Source: Symbiodinium sp. CCMP2592 (Eukaryota > Sar > Dinophyceae > Suessiales > Symbiodiniaceae). From it: DNA of 64,000 nucleotides. Every line of letters begins with the position of its first letter. Positions within the stretch are counted from its first letter, which is position 1. The notes beneath the pieces are model-generated. The model was not told the origin of the DNA. It saw nothing but the letters and a program-made list of their open reading frames with translations, and did not search any database. Below, piece by piece: positions 35,352 through 45,025 of this stretch. The DNA lies in contig CAJNDT010000979.1 of NCBI GenBank assembly GCA_905221615.1, positions 620,001 to 684,000 on the forward strand, in the 5' to 3' direction. The position numbers and the translations under genes were made by a program.

Positions 35352-35996
35352 ACGAAATAACACCTATATATATTAACAGGGACATGTTCAATCAAAGAGA
35401 ACAGGATGAAATAACAGATAACTTCTTGGATGGTGTCAAGGTTCACGATTACCTCAGGGAACTCAAGGAAGAGCGACGGATTTGTAAATGCAGGGATTGT
35501 AAAAAACATGATCATTATTCCACTCTGTATGAATTGTCACTACCAGAAAATATTATTGATAATATTTACGGCTTTGCTTATTGTTGCCGTAGTTGTCAAA
35601 AACGCCAGTTCAAGAAGGAGAGGATAGAGGGAATTATCAGACGTAATATACTACATGTATATGATGTAGATAGACTTATTTTCTCAACTAAACATGACTT
35701 TCCCATTTACGACAGGGTTAAAAATAGTCTGTTCAAGAAATTGTCAACAAAAAGATATACAGTGTTCAAATGGATATATGAGGATTGGATGGATATTAAA
35801 AATATTAATATTCGTAGTAAGATAAACGATTTTGGTTTTAATCCAGATGTATTCATTAGGGACTTTAATAAAATCGTTGGAACTCTTATGAATAAACCTG
35901 AGTTTGTCTTAATGGATTAAACAACCTAACCAACATAGTTATAATGTAATTATAATACATAAGCAGTTATATATTATAATTACAGTGTAGTTACAA
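35340..35996. repeat. Right terminal inverted repeat (gene-bearing, diverged)
   Basis: Inverted counterpart of the left end. Alignment runs from near AACACCTATATATATTAACA to TTAATGGATTAAACAA. The last ~55 bases (35941-35996) are A+T-rich with ATAATGTAATTATAA / TTATAATTACAGTGTA inverted symmetry. Confidence 0.7.
35384..35920 (+). CDS. Terminal-repeat zinc-ribbon-like protein, right copy
   Basis: 178 codons, paralogue of the left-end gene (16998-17564) in opposite orientation, both reading outward. Shared motifs: CKCRDCKKHDHY, LPENII-NIYGF-Y, DFNKIV and the C-terminal LMD. The second Cys pair is shifted (CCRSC). The upstream ATG of the left copy is ATA here. Substitutions concentrate in the middle, while the zinc-like core is kept, so both copies were under constraint after duplication. 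Function unknown; a terminal or integration role is inferred only from position. Confidence 0.75.
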   Translation: MFNQREQDEITDNFLDGVKVHDYLRELKEERRICKCRDCKKHDHYSTLYELSLPENIIDNIYGFAYCCRSCQKRQFKKERIEGIIRRNILHVYDVDRLIFSTKHDFPIYDRVKNSLFKKLSTKRYTVFKWIYEDWMDIKNINIRSKINDFGFNPDVFIRDFNKIVGTLMNKPEFVLMD

Positions 35997-35997
35997 C

Positions 35998-36377
35998 CCT
36001 TAACCCTAAACCCTGAACCAAATTCTACAAGGACCCCTTTGCCCCTTTTGGGTAATAATGCCACCTTAGAAATAATAGATGGGGTTATGGTTATTCCTAG
36101 AATTGTGTTGATAATAGGGTAGTAGTCGTGATATAATGGTGAAATTTAGGGGGGAACCTAGGAATAATCATCTAATGGGGGAAGTAGTAATGATATATCG
36201 GTGAAGTGTAGGGGGGAGTATAGGGATAATCATCTAATGGGTTAGCGGTGGCATTATTACCCAAACTGGGCAAGGTATACTCTAACTTATACTTCCTTAA
36301 ATAGGCCTTATTAGGTGCTTATTCTGGACATTAAGGCCCCCTACCCACCCCTCCCCCTACACCCCTAAGGGTCCCTC
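35998..36377. repeat. ~300-bp inverted repeat, right copy (family I in H)
   Basis: The reverse complement matches 14178-14505 closely across the AATAATGCCACC palindrome and beyond, up to AATTTGGTT and the following GTTTAGGGT. Family H sequence (GGCCTTATTAGG, GGCCCCCTACC, CCCTAAGGGTCC) lies at its right. It directly abuts the viral right end. Confidence 0.85.
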
Positions 36378-36430
36378 TGACTTCTGCGCTGTCATGCAAT
36401 TCCGTAAATGCCATCCTTATAGAACCTTAA

Positions 36431-36538
36431 CCCGGAGAGCCCAATACCCCTCAATTAAGGAGTATAGCTCACATCAGAGTATGAAGCCCTATATATTTTA
36501 AGCCATATTCCTGAATTAAAGGTTATTGGGCTCTCTGG
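36431..36538. repeat. Palindromic element family F, copy 3
   Basis: CCGGAGAGCCCAATACCCC pairs with GGTTATTGGGCTCTCTGG. Confidence 0.75.
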
Positions 36539-36573
36539 ATACAGGAAGCCTCTGAAACTTCAGTTGAAGGACA

Positions 36574-36735
36574 CAACCCCCTAAACTCTAAACCCTAAAT
36601 CCCCTAAACTCTCAACCCTAAAACCCCTAAACTCTCAACCCTAAACCCCCTCAACTCTAAACCCTAAATCCCCTAAACTCTAAACCTTACATACCCCTAA
36701 AGCCCCAAATCCCAGTAAGCTCTAAACCCTACCTG
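36574..36735. repeat. Degenerate telomere-like repeats
   Basis: CCCTAAA, CTCTAAA and CTCAACCCTAAA units in loose tandem order. Confidence 0.7.
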
Positions 36736-36759
36736 GGGGTTCTTTTGCTATCTTAATTT

Positions 36760-37023
36760 GTGTCCGGGCTGGGTTTGTCATACTTATTGTTGGTTTGTAG
36801 CATAAATTTGGGTTCGGCTGCTTTTGCTTGTATTCGGCCTGATTCGTGTTTTGCGATTCTGACTAGCCTTTTGAAGCATCAAGCCGAAGCGATTCATATC
36901 TGTGGCCTGCTGCGGTCCCTGGGTGCGCCCCTGTATGTATGTATTGTGCATCCAGGCCCCAAAGTCGTAGTGTACCTTGGCTGGGGACACAGGTACTGCG
37001 ATGATCAAGCCACGACTTCTTGA
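36760..37023 (+). CDS. Exon-like open frame, unknown
   Basis: 87 codons; the second half (AEAIHICGLLRSLGAPLYVC, then IVHPGPKVVVYLGWG) looks like folded protein. No family recognised. Could be an upstream exon of the gene that follows. Confidence 0.3.
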   Translation: MSGLGLSYLLLVCSINLGSAAFACIRPDSCFAILTSLLKHQAEAIHICGLLRSLGAPLYVCIVHPGPKVVVYLGWGHRYCDDQATTS

Positions 37024-37147
37024 AGGCACGCCTGGCTTAGTTGGGATATCAATAGCAGCTGTTGCAGTTGAGCTCATTGCATACAATTGAATGCCCTTGT
37101 TGCTAACAGCTGGCTCAGTGCTTTGGACGATTGCGGGTTGCCAGCCC

Positions 37148-37302
37148 TACAGCAACAGATCAGTTCTTGGAACATACTATAGATAATTGTCCGGAGTTTC
37201 CTCTACATTTTGAGAATCTAGCTTCAGCAGCAGATCAGTTCTTGGAAAATACAAGATAATTTGTCAGGGGTTTCCTCTACATTTTGAGAATCTAGCTTCG
37301 CT
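37148..37302. repeat. ~76-bp tandem duplication
   Basis: Both units contain CAGATCAGTTCTTGGAA and TTTCCTCTACATTTTGAGAA, with small differences. Confidence 0.75.
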
Positions 37303-37323
37303 TTGTCGCTTTGTGGAAAAGCC

Positions 37324-37930
37324 ATGGATGCTGCTCCAGATGCCTCAGTTGCTGTTCCTGAACCATGCCCTATTCTGATGGCTTGGTCGAAAAGCCATGT
37401 GGTGATGAGTCAGCTTGTGAAAGCTAAGCGACTGTTGCTCCTGCAGCATAACAAACTCAACCGTGCTGTGCTGGTTGACAACATGGAAGTCCTAGCTCCT
37501 CTGCTCAATCACCTGGGAAACCTGGCTTTAATTATTTGCAAGTGTCAACAGCGATGGTTACACTGAATTCCTGTCCTATGCCTGCTGCTGAGGCCTGCGG
37601 CCCTCCGTTGACTTGTTGCAAGAATATGTCACAAGATTTTATCTGGGTTATCGGCCTGCAGCTGCCAGAATGCCAGCAAGTGCACGACTTAATTTATGAT
37701 GAGCAGGCAGCACAAAACAACGCGCAGTATCGAACCCATCTGCATGCACTTGAGGCAACGACTTGCGAACAGAGGCATGGTTGCTCAGGAGGATGATTAC
37801 AATCTTTGCGAGAACCGCAAAACGGCCACATTCCCCGCGAGATCCGAATCTACGGCAACTGTTTCACAGATCTGGAATACCAGTCCCCCAAAGTGCCTGG
37901 GACACCCACATACTATGTGCTTGCATGGCA
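37324..37930 (+). CDS. Probable host exons, unknown
   Basis: Successive frames read MDAAPDASVAVPEPCPILMA... (from 37324), then QDFIWVIGLQLPECQQVHDL...ALEATT (37630-37770), then RENRKTATFPARSEST (37805-37925). Frame changes imply introns or decay. Composition is host-like. No domain recognised. Confidence 0.3.
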
Positions 37931-38049
37931 TCTGTAAAGTTTCGATCATTAATTATATATAATACGCTATAAATTATAACGAAGCCCCAAAGTCCTAAAC
38001 CCCGAGCCCTCAAACCTAAGACCTATACCTCCTTAACACCCTATCTCAG

Positions 38050-38762
38050 GTGCTGCCGGCAGCAGTGGAGGTGAATCCAGCGACGATTCTGCCTCCGACG
38101 ACGAGGGCATGGGAGAGGGCTGTGGGGAATCTGAGAGTGAAGAGGTTGATGAAGAGGTGGAGTGCATGCCACCACCCGAGGGCCCGGAGACACCTGACCT
38201 TTCAGCTGCACTCGATGATGACCCCAAGCCTGAGGTCACAGTAGAGCCACCAAGGAACACGAGGAGCAAGCCGAAGGCACCAAACAGTTCCGCACACAAG
38301 CCTGAGGTCACAGGGGCACGGGAGAATCCCAGCAGCAGCAGCAAGCCTGAGGTCACAGGAGCACCGGAGACTTCCAGCAAGCCGGAGGTCACAGAAGCAC
38401 CGAAGAATCCCACACGCAAGCCTGATCTCGAGGTCACAGGGGCGCCAGGGACTTCCAGCAAGCCGGAGGTCACAGCAGAACCGAAGAATCCAGCACGCAA
38501 GCCCGAGATCACAGGGGCACCGGAGAATCCCACACGCAAGCCTGATCACAAGGTCACAGGAGGGGCACCGGAGAATCCACGCAAGCCTGGTCACAAGGTC
38601 ACAGCAGGGGCACCGGAGAATCCACGCAAGCCTGGTCACAAGGTCACAGGAGGGGCACCGGAGAATCCACACAAGCCTGCTGCCCCTTGCCTCAAAGCCC
38701 CGAAGCTAGCATGGTCCGATTGTTTTACCGGGGTACAGGCTTTTTGGATTTTAATGGTTTAA
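38050..38762 (+). CDS. Host exon with KPEVTGAPENP repeats
   Basis: The frame from 38109 gives 217 codons: a short acidic start (ESEEVDEEVE), then about twelve degenerate repeats of KPEVTGAPENP / PGHKVTGGAPENP encoded by 30-42-bp DNA repeats, ending in a non-repetitive tail. Probably disordered. The repeats keep frame despite length changes, which supports coding. It lies upstream of other exons in the same direction that lead to the methyltransferase-like domain. Confidence 0.5.
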
Positions 38763-38840
38763 AGCCAAGCTATATATAGCTAGGTATCATGGCCATTCGG
38801 TAGTCGTGGGATCGAGGTTTGTACCGAGACTTCTTCTGGG

Positions 38841-39036
38841 ATGGCCGCACCAAAGAGCAAGTGTCCAGAGCTGAAGCTACCGAGACCTTTACCTGCATTA
38901 TGTCCTGTGATCTATGTAGGCTTCAGGAAACCTAAACAAACACATAACAAGCTGATCCCAGGTCAAGCCACATCTTCTACGCCTTCGGAATCCTCTACGA
39001 TTGTGACGCCGCCTCCCAAAGGTTTTTCAGCTGCAT
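38841..39036 (+). CDS. Possible host exon
   Basis: Frame MAAPKSKCPELKLPRPLPAL..., Pro/Ser/Thr-rich, ending before a stop. Low information. Confidence 0.3.
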
Positions 39037-39052
39037 GAATTTATGAGATTCG

Positions 39053-39871
39053 ATGTGCAGACTATTGCAACTACACATGGGTCGATCAATGCAGCTGTCT
39101 GAATGCCTAGGATTGCCAATGTCGCCACGAAGCCAAGCAAAGCATGCACGAAAGCACTATTTGGTCAAAGAGGATATGCATTACAAATGCCTCAACTGTG
39201 GTGATACTGGCGGACTCGATGACTTAAGGTCCCTCCCCTGCCATATACTAGATCACGAGCTATTGAAGAGAGGTGGCCCCGCAAAAAAGGCCGCTCGTCT
39301 GAGGATTCCCGAGTTACGAGATGAAGATGATGCTGCAAGTCAGGCCGCTAGTCTGAGGCTTGCCCAGGCACTAGATGATGAGCTATCGAAAGGAGATGAT
39401 GCCGCGAGTCAGGCTGCTAGTCTGAGGCTTGCCCAGGCCTTGCAGGCCGAAGATGATAAGGAATTCCTCGAGCACGACCTGGAGGCAGAGCTACTTGCAG
39501 AGCAGCTCAGCTTGGAGGAGCTGATTCTCCAGGCTGAGGAGGGAGAGCTGCAAAGGCTTCTAGCTCAAGAGGAGGCAGATCTATTGCAGGCTAAGGTGCA
39601 GTCCTTGGGATCTATGACAGCGAGTATTGGAGAGCTTATGCCGCCACCTAGTATTCGCAAGGCCAGAGAGTCTGTGCCTGCAGAGCTTAGCAGCAGCAGC
39701 CACGACACACTTCACAAATTGCCGCCAATCAACCCAAAGAGGACTCTAGAGCCTGAGCTTGAAGCTTGCAAGGAACCTGAAGCAGAGGCCAAGAAGCCAC
39801 GCATTGTGCATGAGACTGAGCACAAGCAGCCCAAGCGGGCTGCCGATGTTCAGGTGACTATGTGTGCCTAG
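39053..39871 (+). CDS. Host exon with AASQAASLRLAQAL repeats
   Basis: 272 codons. Near residue 47 a YKCLNCGDTGGLDDLRSLPC segment resembles a zinc-binding loop. Then two copies of DDAASQAASLRLAQAL, a long Glu/Leu-rich helical stretch (EAELLAEQLSLEELILQAEE) and a C-terminal KKPRIVHETEHKQPKRA with a nuclear-signal-like basic patch. Domain order resembles what I recall of dinoflagellate multi-exon proteins. Likely one exon of a larger gene. No function assigned. Confidence 0.5.
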   Translation: MCRLLQLHMGRSMQLSECLGLPMSPRSQAKHARKHYLVKEDMHYKCLNCGDTGGLDDLRSLPCHILDHELLKRGGPAKKAARLRIPELRDEDDAASQAASLRLAQALDDELSKGDDAASQAASLRLAQALQAEDDKEFLEHDLEAELLAEQLSLEELILQAEEGELQRLLAQEEADLLQAKVQSLGSMTASIGELMPPPSIRKARESVPAELSSSSHDTLHKLPPINPKRTLEPELEACKEPEAEAKKPRIVHETEHKQPKRAADVQVTMCA

Positions 39872-40250
39872 GATGTTAATTACATCATGTCGTGTAAGCT
39901 TGTTATGTACCCTGCTGGCCCCTTTCGCACCCTCTTATCAACTGAGCCTAGGCTTGGACAATGTGGACACCCTGCCGAATGACTTCGACGGCCTTGATGA
40001 TGCTGTAGGCTGCATGCAAGCCGCCAAGGTCCAGGACCTTGGCGAAGGATCGGGAGTGGGGCTTCTTGTGGATGTTCCCTCGGAGGCTCCAGTGATTGAA
40101 CAGAAAGAGTGTGAGCCGCCGGTATCGGTTTCTGTCGATGGAGCACTTGCCGATGACAAGTCCGATCATGATGATGATGGTGTCAGTCTCAGCATTGGCA
40201 CCGTGCACTACAGCGATGGTGAAAAATCTGCTGCCGAGGAGGTGCTCTAG
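39864..40250 (+). CDS. Acidic exon-like open frame
   Basis: About 128 codons with DNVDTLPNDFDGLDDAVGC and DDKSDHDDDGVSLSIG; acidic and probably disordered. Overlaps the previous frame by 8 bases in another phase. Confidence 0.35.
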   Translation: MPRMLITSCRVSLLCTLLAPFAPSYQLSLGLDNVDTLPNDFDGLDDAVGCMQAAKVQDLGEGSGVGLLVDVPSEAPVIEQKECEPPVSVSVDGALADDKSDHDDDGVSLSIGTVHYSDGEKSAAEEVL

Positions 40251-40326
40251 CTGAATCCCATTAGCTAGGCTAGGCATTACTAGAAGTTAGAAGCATTCCA
40301 TGGAAACGATGGTATGCGTATTTTAA

Positions 40327-41103
40327 ATGCTGGCTGTAACTGAGGCAGTGGAAGCCAAGCTACCGGAGTGCCCCGACACGACGGTCTTCAAGCCCATGTC
40401 TCCAAGTGAGCAAATGATCGCTACTGGTGCAGTGCCAAAGAAAACGAAGAAGACCAAGCAGAGCAAAGCATGCGAGGAAACCCCCGAAGAGCCTCTTGCT
40501 ACAACGCTTGCTGCTGAGGAGCCAACATCCTGCAGAGGCCGTGGTGGAAGCCGAGGTCGAGGCCGAGGTCGTGGTAAGTCTTTGGCCTCGAGCAGGGGTC
40601 GTGGGGGGAAGGGCAAAGGGCGGGGAGGGCGCAAAGCAAAGGAGGAGGTCCCACCCAGCCCCCCAGCCACCGAGGCTGATGAAAGCCAACCCGAGGCCTC
40701 AGCCGATGAACACCCAGAGGCAACAGAGGAAGAGGAGGAGGATAAGATCGAGGAGACTGCCAAACCCAAGGTGAAACGAGGCCCTGCCGCAAAGCCTAAA
40801 TCGAAGGCAACCGCGAAAAGCAAGAATGCCAGGAAGAAGGATGCTGCAAGCCCCAAAGCAAAAGCAAAAGCCAAGAGTTCTGCAAAGCCGAAACCAAAGG
40901 CCAAGGAGGATCCAAAGCCAAAGGCTGGGGCGACCAAGCGCCCACGGGGTTCTGCCTCTAGGGACAAGGCAGAGGATCAGCATGATGAGAGCAAAGCGAG
41001 AAAATCCAGGAAATCTGTGGCCTACCACAAAGCAATGAGCCAGGCTAAGAGTGAAGGCAAACCGCTTGAAGCCTGCAAGGCAGCAGCAAAAGCTGTTTCT
41101 TGA
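40327..41103 (+). CDS. Lys/Ala-rich basic host protein or exon with RGRG repeats
   Basis: 258 codons. RGRGGSRGRGRGRGKS (RG-rich, AT-hook-like), then an acidic EEEEEDKIEE block, then a long Lys/Ala/Pro tail (KAKAKAKSSAKPKPKAKEDP). The final RKSRKSVAYHKAMSQAKSEG and CKAAAKAV match a pattern I remember just before the methyltransferase-like domain in dinoflagellate proteins (recollection, not a search). Probably nucleic-acid binding. Confidence 0.5.
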   Translation: MLAVTEAVEAKLPECPDTTVFKPMSPSEQMIATGAVPKKTKKTKQSKACEETPEEPLATTLAAEEPTSCRGRGGSRGRGRGRGKSLASSRGRGGKGKGRGGRKAKEEVPPSPPATEADESQPEASADEHPEATEEEEEDKIEETAKPKVKRGPAAKPKSKATAKSKNARKKDAASPKAKAKAKSSAKPKPKAKEDPKPKAGATKRPRGSASRDKAEDQHDESKARKSRKSVAYHKAMSQAKSEGKPLEACKAAAKAVS

Positions 41104-42031
41104 TGAACAATAGCTTTCCAAATGCCTGAAGCAACAGTCCTGTATGTTCATGTGTGTACAAGCAAACCGTGCAATATCCGTTGTTGCAACCAAGGCATAC
41201 AAGGCCATGGACTGACCAAGCCCACGGCTTGGATTGGATGTCGATGATCAAGCCCACGATCCGGATGGTCGATTTTGTACGCTTGCCTGTACATGAGCCA
41301 GCTGCACATGTGAAAGTGCTAGGGGTGGGGGGAGCAATGATTGTGACAACCAATTTGTGTTGCCTGCAATCATATGCCAACGGGGCTTTTCAAGCTAGCT
41401 TCTTATGCGACCCGGTGAGAACACCGAGCCGATGAGTTCCCGCAGAGCGTGAGTGGATGTGCCATCACGATCCAAAACTGTATTGCTTGTGCTCGGAGCA
41501 TCGTGCATGCATGCTTGATTGTGCCCAGTCTCGATTTATACATGTCTGCGACTCTAGCAGCTGATTTATTAATCCTATTTCCTTGCCAGGATGCCGCCTC
41601 GTCTTGAAGGATGGAAGGTTCGTGCTACCATCCAAGGCTGTGTCCCCCAGCCATGCACCTTTGCATGTGGTTTTGACAGTGATGCATGATTACATGGGTC
41701 ACGGGCCGGATTGCTTCTGATTGCACATGAGAGATGGGCCAATGCTTGAGCGCATTTTGGTTCAGTGGCTCTACATGTAGAGGAGGCTCCATGGATGCAA
41801 GTGAATCTTTGCTTGTGAACCTGGTGCAACTGGATGCACCGAAGGTGGGATGTCTGGTGTGCACTGCATGATATCCTGTACAGTAGTACACAGGGATGCT
41901 GCCTGCTAGGTGTTCATCGCAACAGCCCGCTGCCTACATGTCTTACTTGTGAGTTCCTGTGCATCATGCATATACAGATGTATTGTATATCTTTATATAT
42001 GCACGGGGCCCAGGTGCTGTTGCTACGATGG
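41104..42031. other. Gap, probably intronic
   Basis: No convincing coding; several CATGCATG-type motifs. Lies between exons of what is probably one gene. Confidence 0.4.
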
Positions 42032-42129
42032 ATGACCACCCTCAGTTTCAAGAACAATGTGGAGTTCTTCGAAATCTTTGCAGGTGAGGCTGCTGTTACC
42101 AAGGAGTGGTTCGAACCTCATGTTCAGGT
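42032..42129 (+). CDS. C5-methyltransferase-like family, exon a
   Basis: Encodes NNVEFFEIFAGEAAVTKEW, equivalent to the FxGxGxxxxA S-adenosylmethionine-binding start of C5 cytosine methyltransferases, in the divergent form I recall as a large dinoflagellate family. The following exons continue the same fold. Whether the protein still methylates DNA is doubtful, because later motifs are altered. Confidence 0.55.
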
Positions 42130-42185
42130 TCAGTGCCGATCTTGTATTAAATGTAGCTATAGCTCATACCGGTTTGCTTCCTAGG

Positions 42186-42290
42186 CATGCTGCTGGCTAC
42201 AGAACTATGAGTTTCGATGTACTTTATGGAGATGGCATGGACTTCCTCGGGAACAAAGGATTCACGATGTTTGTCTGCAGAATACTTCAA
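42186..42290 (+). CDS. C5-methyltransferase-like family, exon b
   Basis: GYRTMSFDVLYGDGMDFLGN corresponds to the acidic residue after the second beta strand and the D-x-MD motif of the family. Confidence 0.5.
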
Positions 42291-42361
42291 ACCCTGATCT
42301 GTTCGTTTGAGGGTTTTGTCCATCCAGCTTCTGGGTGCTTTGGGCTCATATAGATTCGTAG

Positions 42362-42565
<204 letters not shown>

Positions 42566-42971
42566 TTTCGCTTCGGGTGTAGGAGCAGGGTTATCTTATG
42601 CAGCAGGCATATAGCGGTGTGCTTATGTGTTTCGGTTCGGAAGATGGGTTTTCGCTGGGCCTTTGGGCTAAGGGTCTTCGGAAGCCGTAGGAAACATTCT
42701 GAAAGCGCTAAAGCAAACCCAGACCCAAACGCCACAAATCCGAAATCCTATAACCATGCCAAAGCCCGGCAAAAGTGAGGCTTCAAACCCTACCCTAGCC
42801 CTGAAACCTTAACCCCGAGCCGTGGCCCAAACCCCAAAACTCACTTCACCTTAAATCCGCCAAGAAACAGTTAACGAGGCCAACCTACAAGATGGGATGT
42901 GTCCCAGGCCGGTAATTATATACTGAACCAAACCTACTTGGCCCCGTCTATTGGCATTCACTTCGAAACCC

Positions 42972-43147
42972 AGGATTGCTATGTACGCCGTGATGAACCA
43001 GATCGTGGACGCCCTCAATGTCATAGGCCCCGACTGCAGCAGCTGGGGCCTGCCAGCACGCTCTACTTCTATGAGAAACAGCATTAACCCTTTTGGGCGA
43101 TGTGGACTGTCGTGGGTAGATGCCAACAACTGCTTGGTATCCCGGTC
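42972..43147 (+). CDS. C5-methyltransferase-like family, exon c
   Basis: IVDALNVIGPDCSSWGLPAR then STSMRNSINPFGR. The PDCSSWG is at the place of the catalytic PC motif of C5 methyltransferases, but reads DCSS rather than PPC. The nucleophile-like Cys is kept. Confidence 0.6.
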
Positions 43148-43233
43148 ACTAGTCCATCCTATGCGATCGAGTCTGAGTTAGCGCGAGCAGAGACAGTATA
43201 CATTGCATTCATTTAAACTGATCGTTAAGCTGA

Positions 43234-43355
43234 GGCTTGTTCTGCTGATACTCTTGATGATGAGCCGTCACGCAACGTGGATAGTTGAGCAACCTTGGCA
43301 GTCATTGCTGCCCAAGCACCACCGATGGGATTGGCTGGTGAACCGTGTTTGCAAG
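43234..43355 (+). CDS. C5-methyltransferase-like family, exon d
   Basis: LVLLILLMMSRHATWIVEQP then WQSLLPKHHRWDWLVNRVCK. The EQP equals the ENV/ENP motif of methyltransferases. It ends at AAG|GTCCGT, a plausible donor. Confidence 0.6.
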
Positions 43356-43441
43356 GTCCGTAATTAATCATATGTGCTAGATTAACATGCATTCACAAAC
43401 TTTGATTTTGGCATAATATGAATACAGCCCTGATCCTGTAG

Positions 43442-43573
43442 GTGTACCAGCAGGCCCATTGGATGATGCATCATGGTGCCCCGAGCCCCAAAAGAACTGT
43501 GATCATGTCTCCTATGGCTACAATATCGCTCCTGGACAAGGGCAAGTTGACCAAAGCTCAGAGACGTGTGAGG
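43442..43573 (+). CDS. C5-methyltransferase-like family, exon e
   Basis: VYQQAHWMMHHGAPSPKRTV then MSPMATISLLDKGKLTKAQR, the HWM-x-GxPxxKRT-W segment characteristic of this family as I remember it. Confidence 0.6.
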
Positions 43574-43670
43574 TCAATGCTGACCACAGTTCGTATCTTG
43601 TATGCATGGAAAACGCTAGCGATGTCCCAGAACAGAAAGCACCCTATAGATCACACCGATGCAGCCAAGG

Positions 43671-43728
43671 TCGACATACGAACAAGAAGGGGCAGTCCTG
43701 CTTCACTGGCCACAGATCTGCACTGAAG
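43671..43728 (+). CDS. C5-methyltransferase-like family, exon f
   Basis: RHTNKKGQSCFTGHRSALKK, the DKxGKxxFxGxxxALKxSQ segment that follows exon e in the family. Confidence 0.5.
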
Positions 43729-44453
43729 AAGTCTGGGTCGCCTGGCCACTCAATGCATGCATAGTACACACGTATGGCTTAGTGATCTCCAGTGTTTAGA
43801 CATGTTGGCTTGCTACTTCAGGGCCTACACACCGCTCTTCGGGAAGGCCCTCATGGAGGTTTATGAACAGTGGCGGCTGCTGCCTCTTTCCGGACGGGCC
43901 GACTGTAGGGGCCGAACAGATGTCAACATGGGATGCACAGATAAAGAGATCTTCAATAGTCTCCCACTGGGGGACTTATGGGTTGACAGCCGGGTACATG
44001 AAGTGTTTCTCTACCTCTATCACTGCAAACATGTTGAGCTACTTGTTTGCAAATAATGCACACATGTGAACTGATGCCTTGGAATAAGCTATACCAGCTA
44101 GCCGCTAGTGTGACGTAGACAGTGCATAGCCCAGGATTCCGGATTCATGGGCCGATGTGATGAGATCCTTCAAGGAAGAAGTGGTGACCCAAGCATCACT
44201 GGCTGCATCTGGTTGCCGAGGGCACATGTTAGCTTGGGCTTTAATTTCAAGGGTCATACAGTAGGGATAGCATATATTTGGGCTACACAACTAGTTGTAG
44301 AGATTTTGGAATTTGGGGCTCTAGCCCTTTAGGGGTCTCGGGCCCGGGGGCTCTCAACGGGAGAAGTTTAGGAGGCTTCCAGCTTAGAATTGAAGTTTTG
44401 AGCTTACATGGGGCTCTGTTTTCTACTTTTATGATGACTTATACAGACTTAGA
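43729..44453. other. Downstream of the methyltransferase-like exons
   Basis: An open frame at 43757-44056 (LACYFRAYTPLFGKALMEVYEQW) may hold one more exon. The rest shows nothing recognisable. Confidence 0.3.
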
Positions 44454-44467
44454 CTAACATATATAAC

Positions 44468-44530
44468 TAAACATGTGTATATATATATATATATCAGGCA
44501 TATATATATATATATATATATATATACAGT
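44468..44530. repeat. (TA)n microsatellites
   Basis: Two TA tracts separated by CAGGCA. Confidence 0.9.
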
Positions 44531-44576
44531 TTAGGGCTTGGGGCTTCGGGGCTGGCTTTGGGGTTTGCACTTGAGT

Positions 44577-44664
44577 ACCACCACCACCGCCACCACCACC
44601 ACCACCACCACCACCAACAACAACCAACCACCACCACCACCACCACCACCACCACCGCCACCAC
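44577..44664. repeat. (ACC)n microsatellite
   Basis: ACC/ACCACC repeats with a short AACAACAACC break. Confidence 0.9.
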
Positions 44665-44772
44665 AACTGCAACCACCAGGCCTATTACTGCGACTGCTAC
44701 TGCTACGACTATAGTATGCTATACACTCGGATCGTTTTCTATGTATAATTATATATACAAGTTTATAAGGTG

Positions 44773-44818
<46 letters not shown>

Positions 44819-44822
44819 TAGC
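44773..44822. repeat. (TA)n microsatellite
   Basis: TA dinucleotides with one interruption. Confidence 0.9.
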
Positions 44823-44849
44823 TATACTATACGTACTGTATAATATATA

Positions 44850-45025
44850 GTTACCTTTACTTCTACTACTGCATGCTGCTGCTGCTGCTGCGATCCTATA
44901 CTACTATATACTATACTACTACTAGCTATATACTACCACTACCACTACCACTAACTAGTACTACGTATACTATACTATACTATACTACTATATATAGTAT
45001 ATACTATACTACTATACCACTAGCA
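44850..45025. repeat. Degenerate TACTA/CTACTA repeats
   Basis: Loosely repeated TATACTA and CTACTAC motifs, plus a short CTG run. Confidence 0.6.

Larger units (their letters stand above)
16958..35996. mobile_element. Endogenous Polinton-like virus (PLV)
   Basis: A ~19-kb A+T-rich block with dense coding, sharply different from the flanks. It encodes rve integrase, family-B polymerase fused to SF1 helicase, packaging ATPase, minor and major capsid proteins, S74 fibre, lipase-like protein and GIY-YIG nucleases. Both ends carry an inverted copy of the same gene. Borders are set where viral-type sequence meets TTTAGGATG (left) and CCCTTAACCCTAAACC (right); no clear target-site duplication is visible. 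Most genes are intact, so the insertion is probably recent; the major capsid frameshift and a disrupted nuclease gene are the exceptions. Alternatives are a virophage or a true Polinton. The lack of a recognised protease and the polymerase-helicase fusion favour the loose PLV group. Confidence 0.9.

Noticed and set aside
16958..35996. Classification as a virophage with primase/SF3 helicase
   Set aside because: No SF3 helicase or virophage-type primase seen; replication gene is a family-B polymerase with SF1 helicase motifs.
16958..35996. tRNA or rRNA genes in the window
   Set aside because: No cloverleaf consensus (A/B boxes with acceptor stem) or rRNA core sequence was noticed by eye; a tRNAscan run would settle it.
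40323..41208. Minus-strand Phe/Leu/Ala-rich frames
   Set aside because: Mirror images of the Lys/Ala/Glu-rich exon; the plus strand has the better composition and family resemblance.
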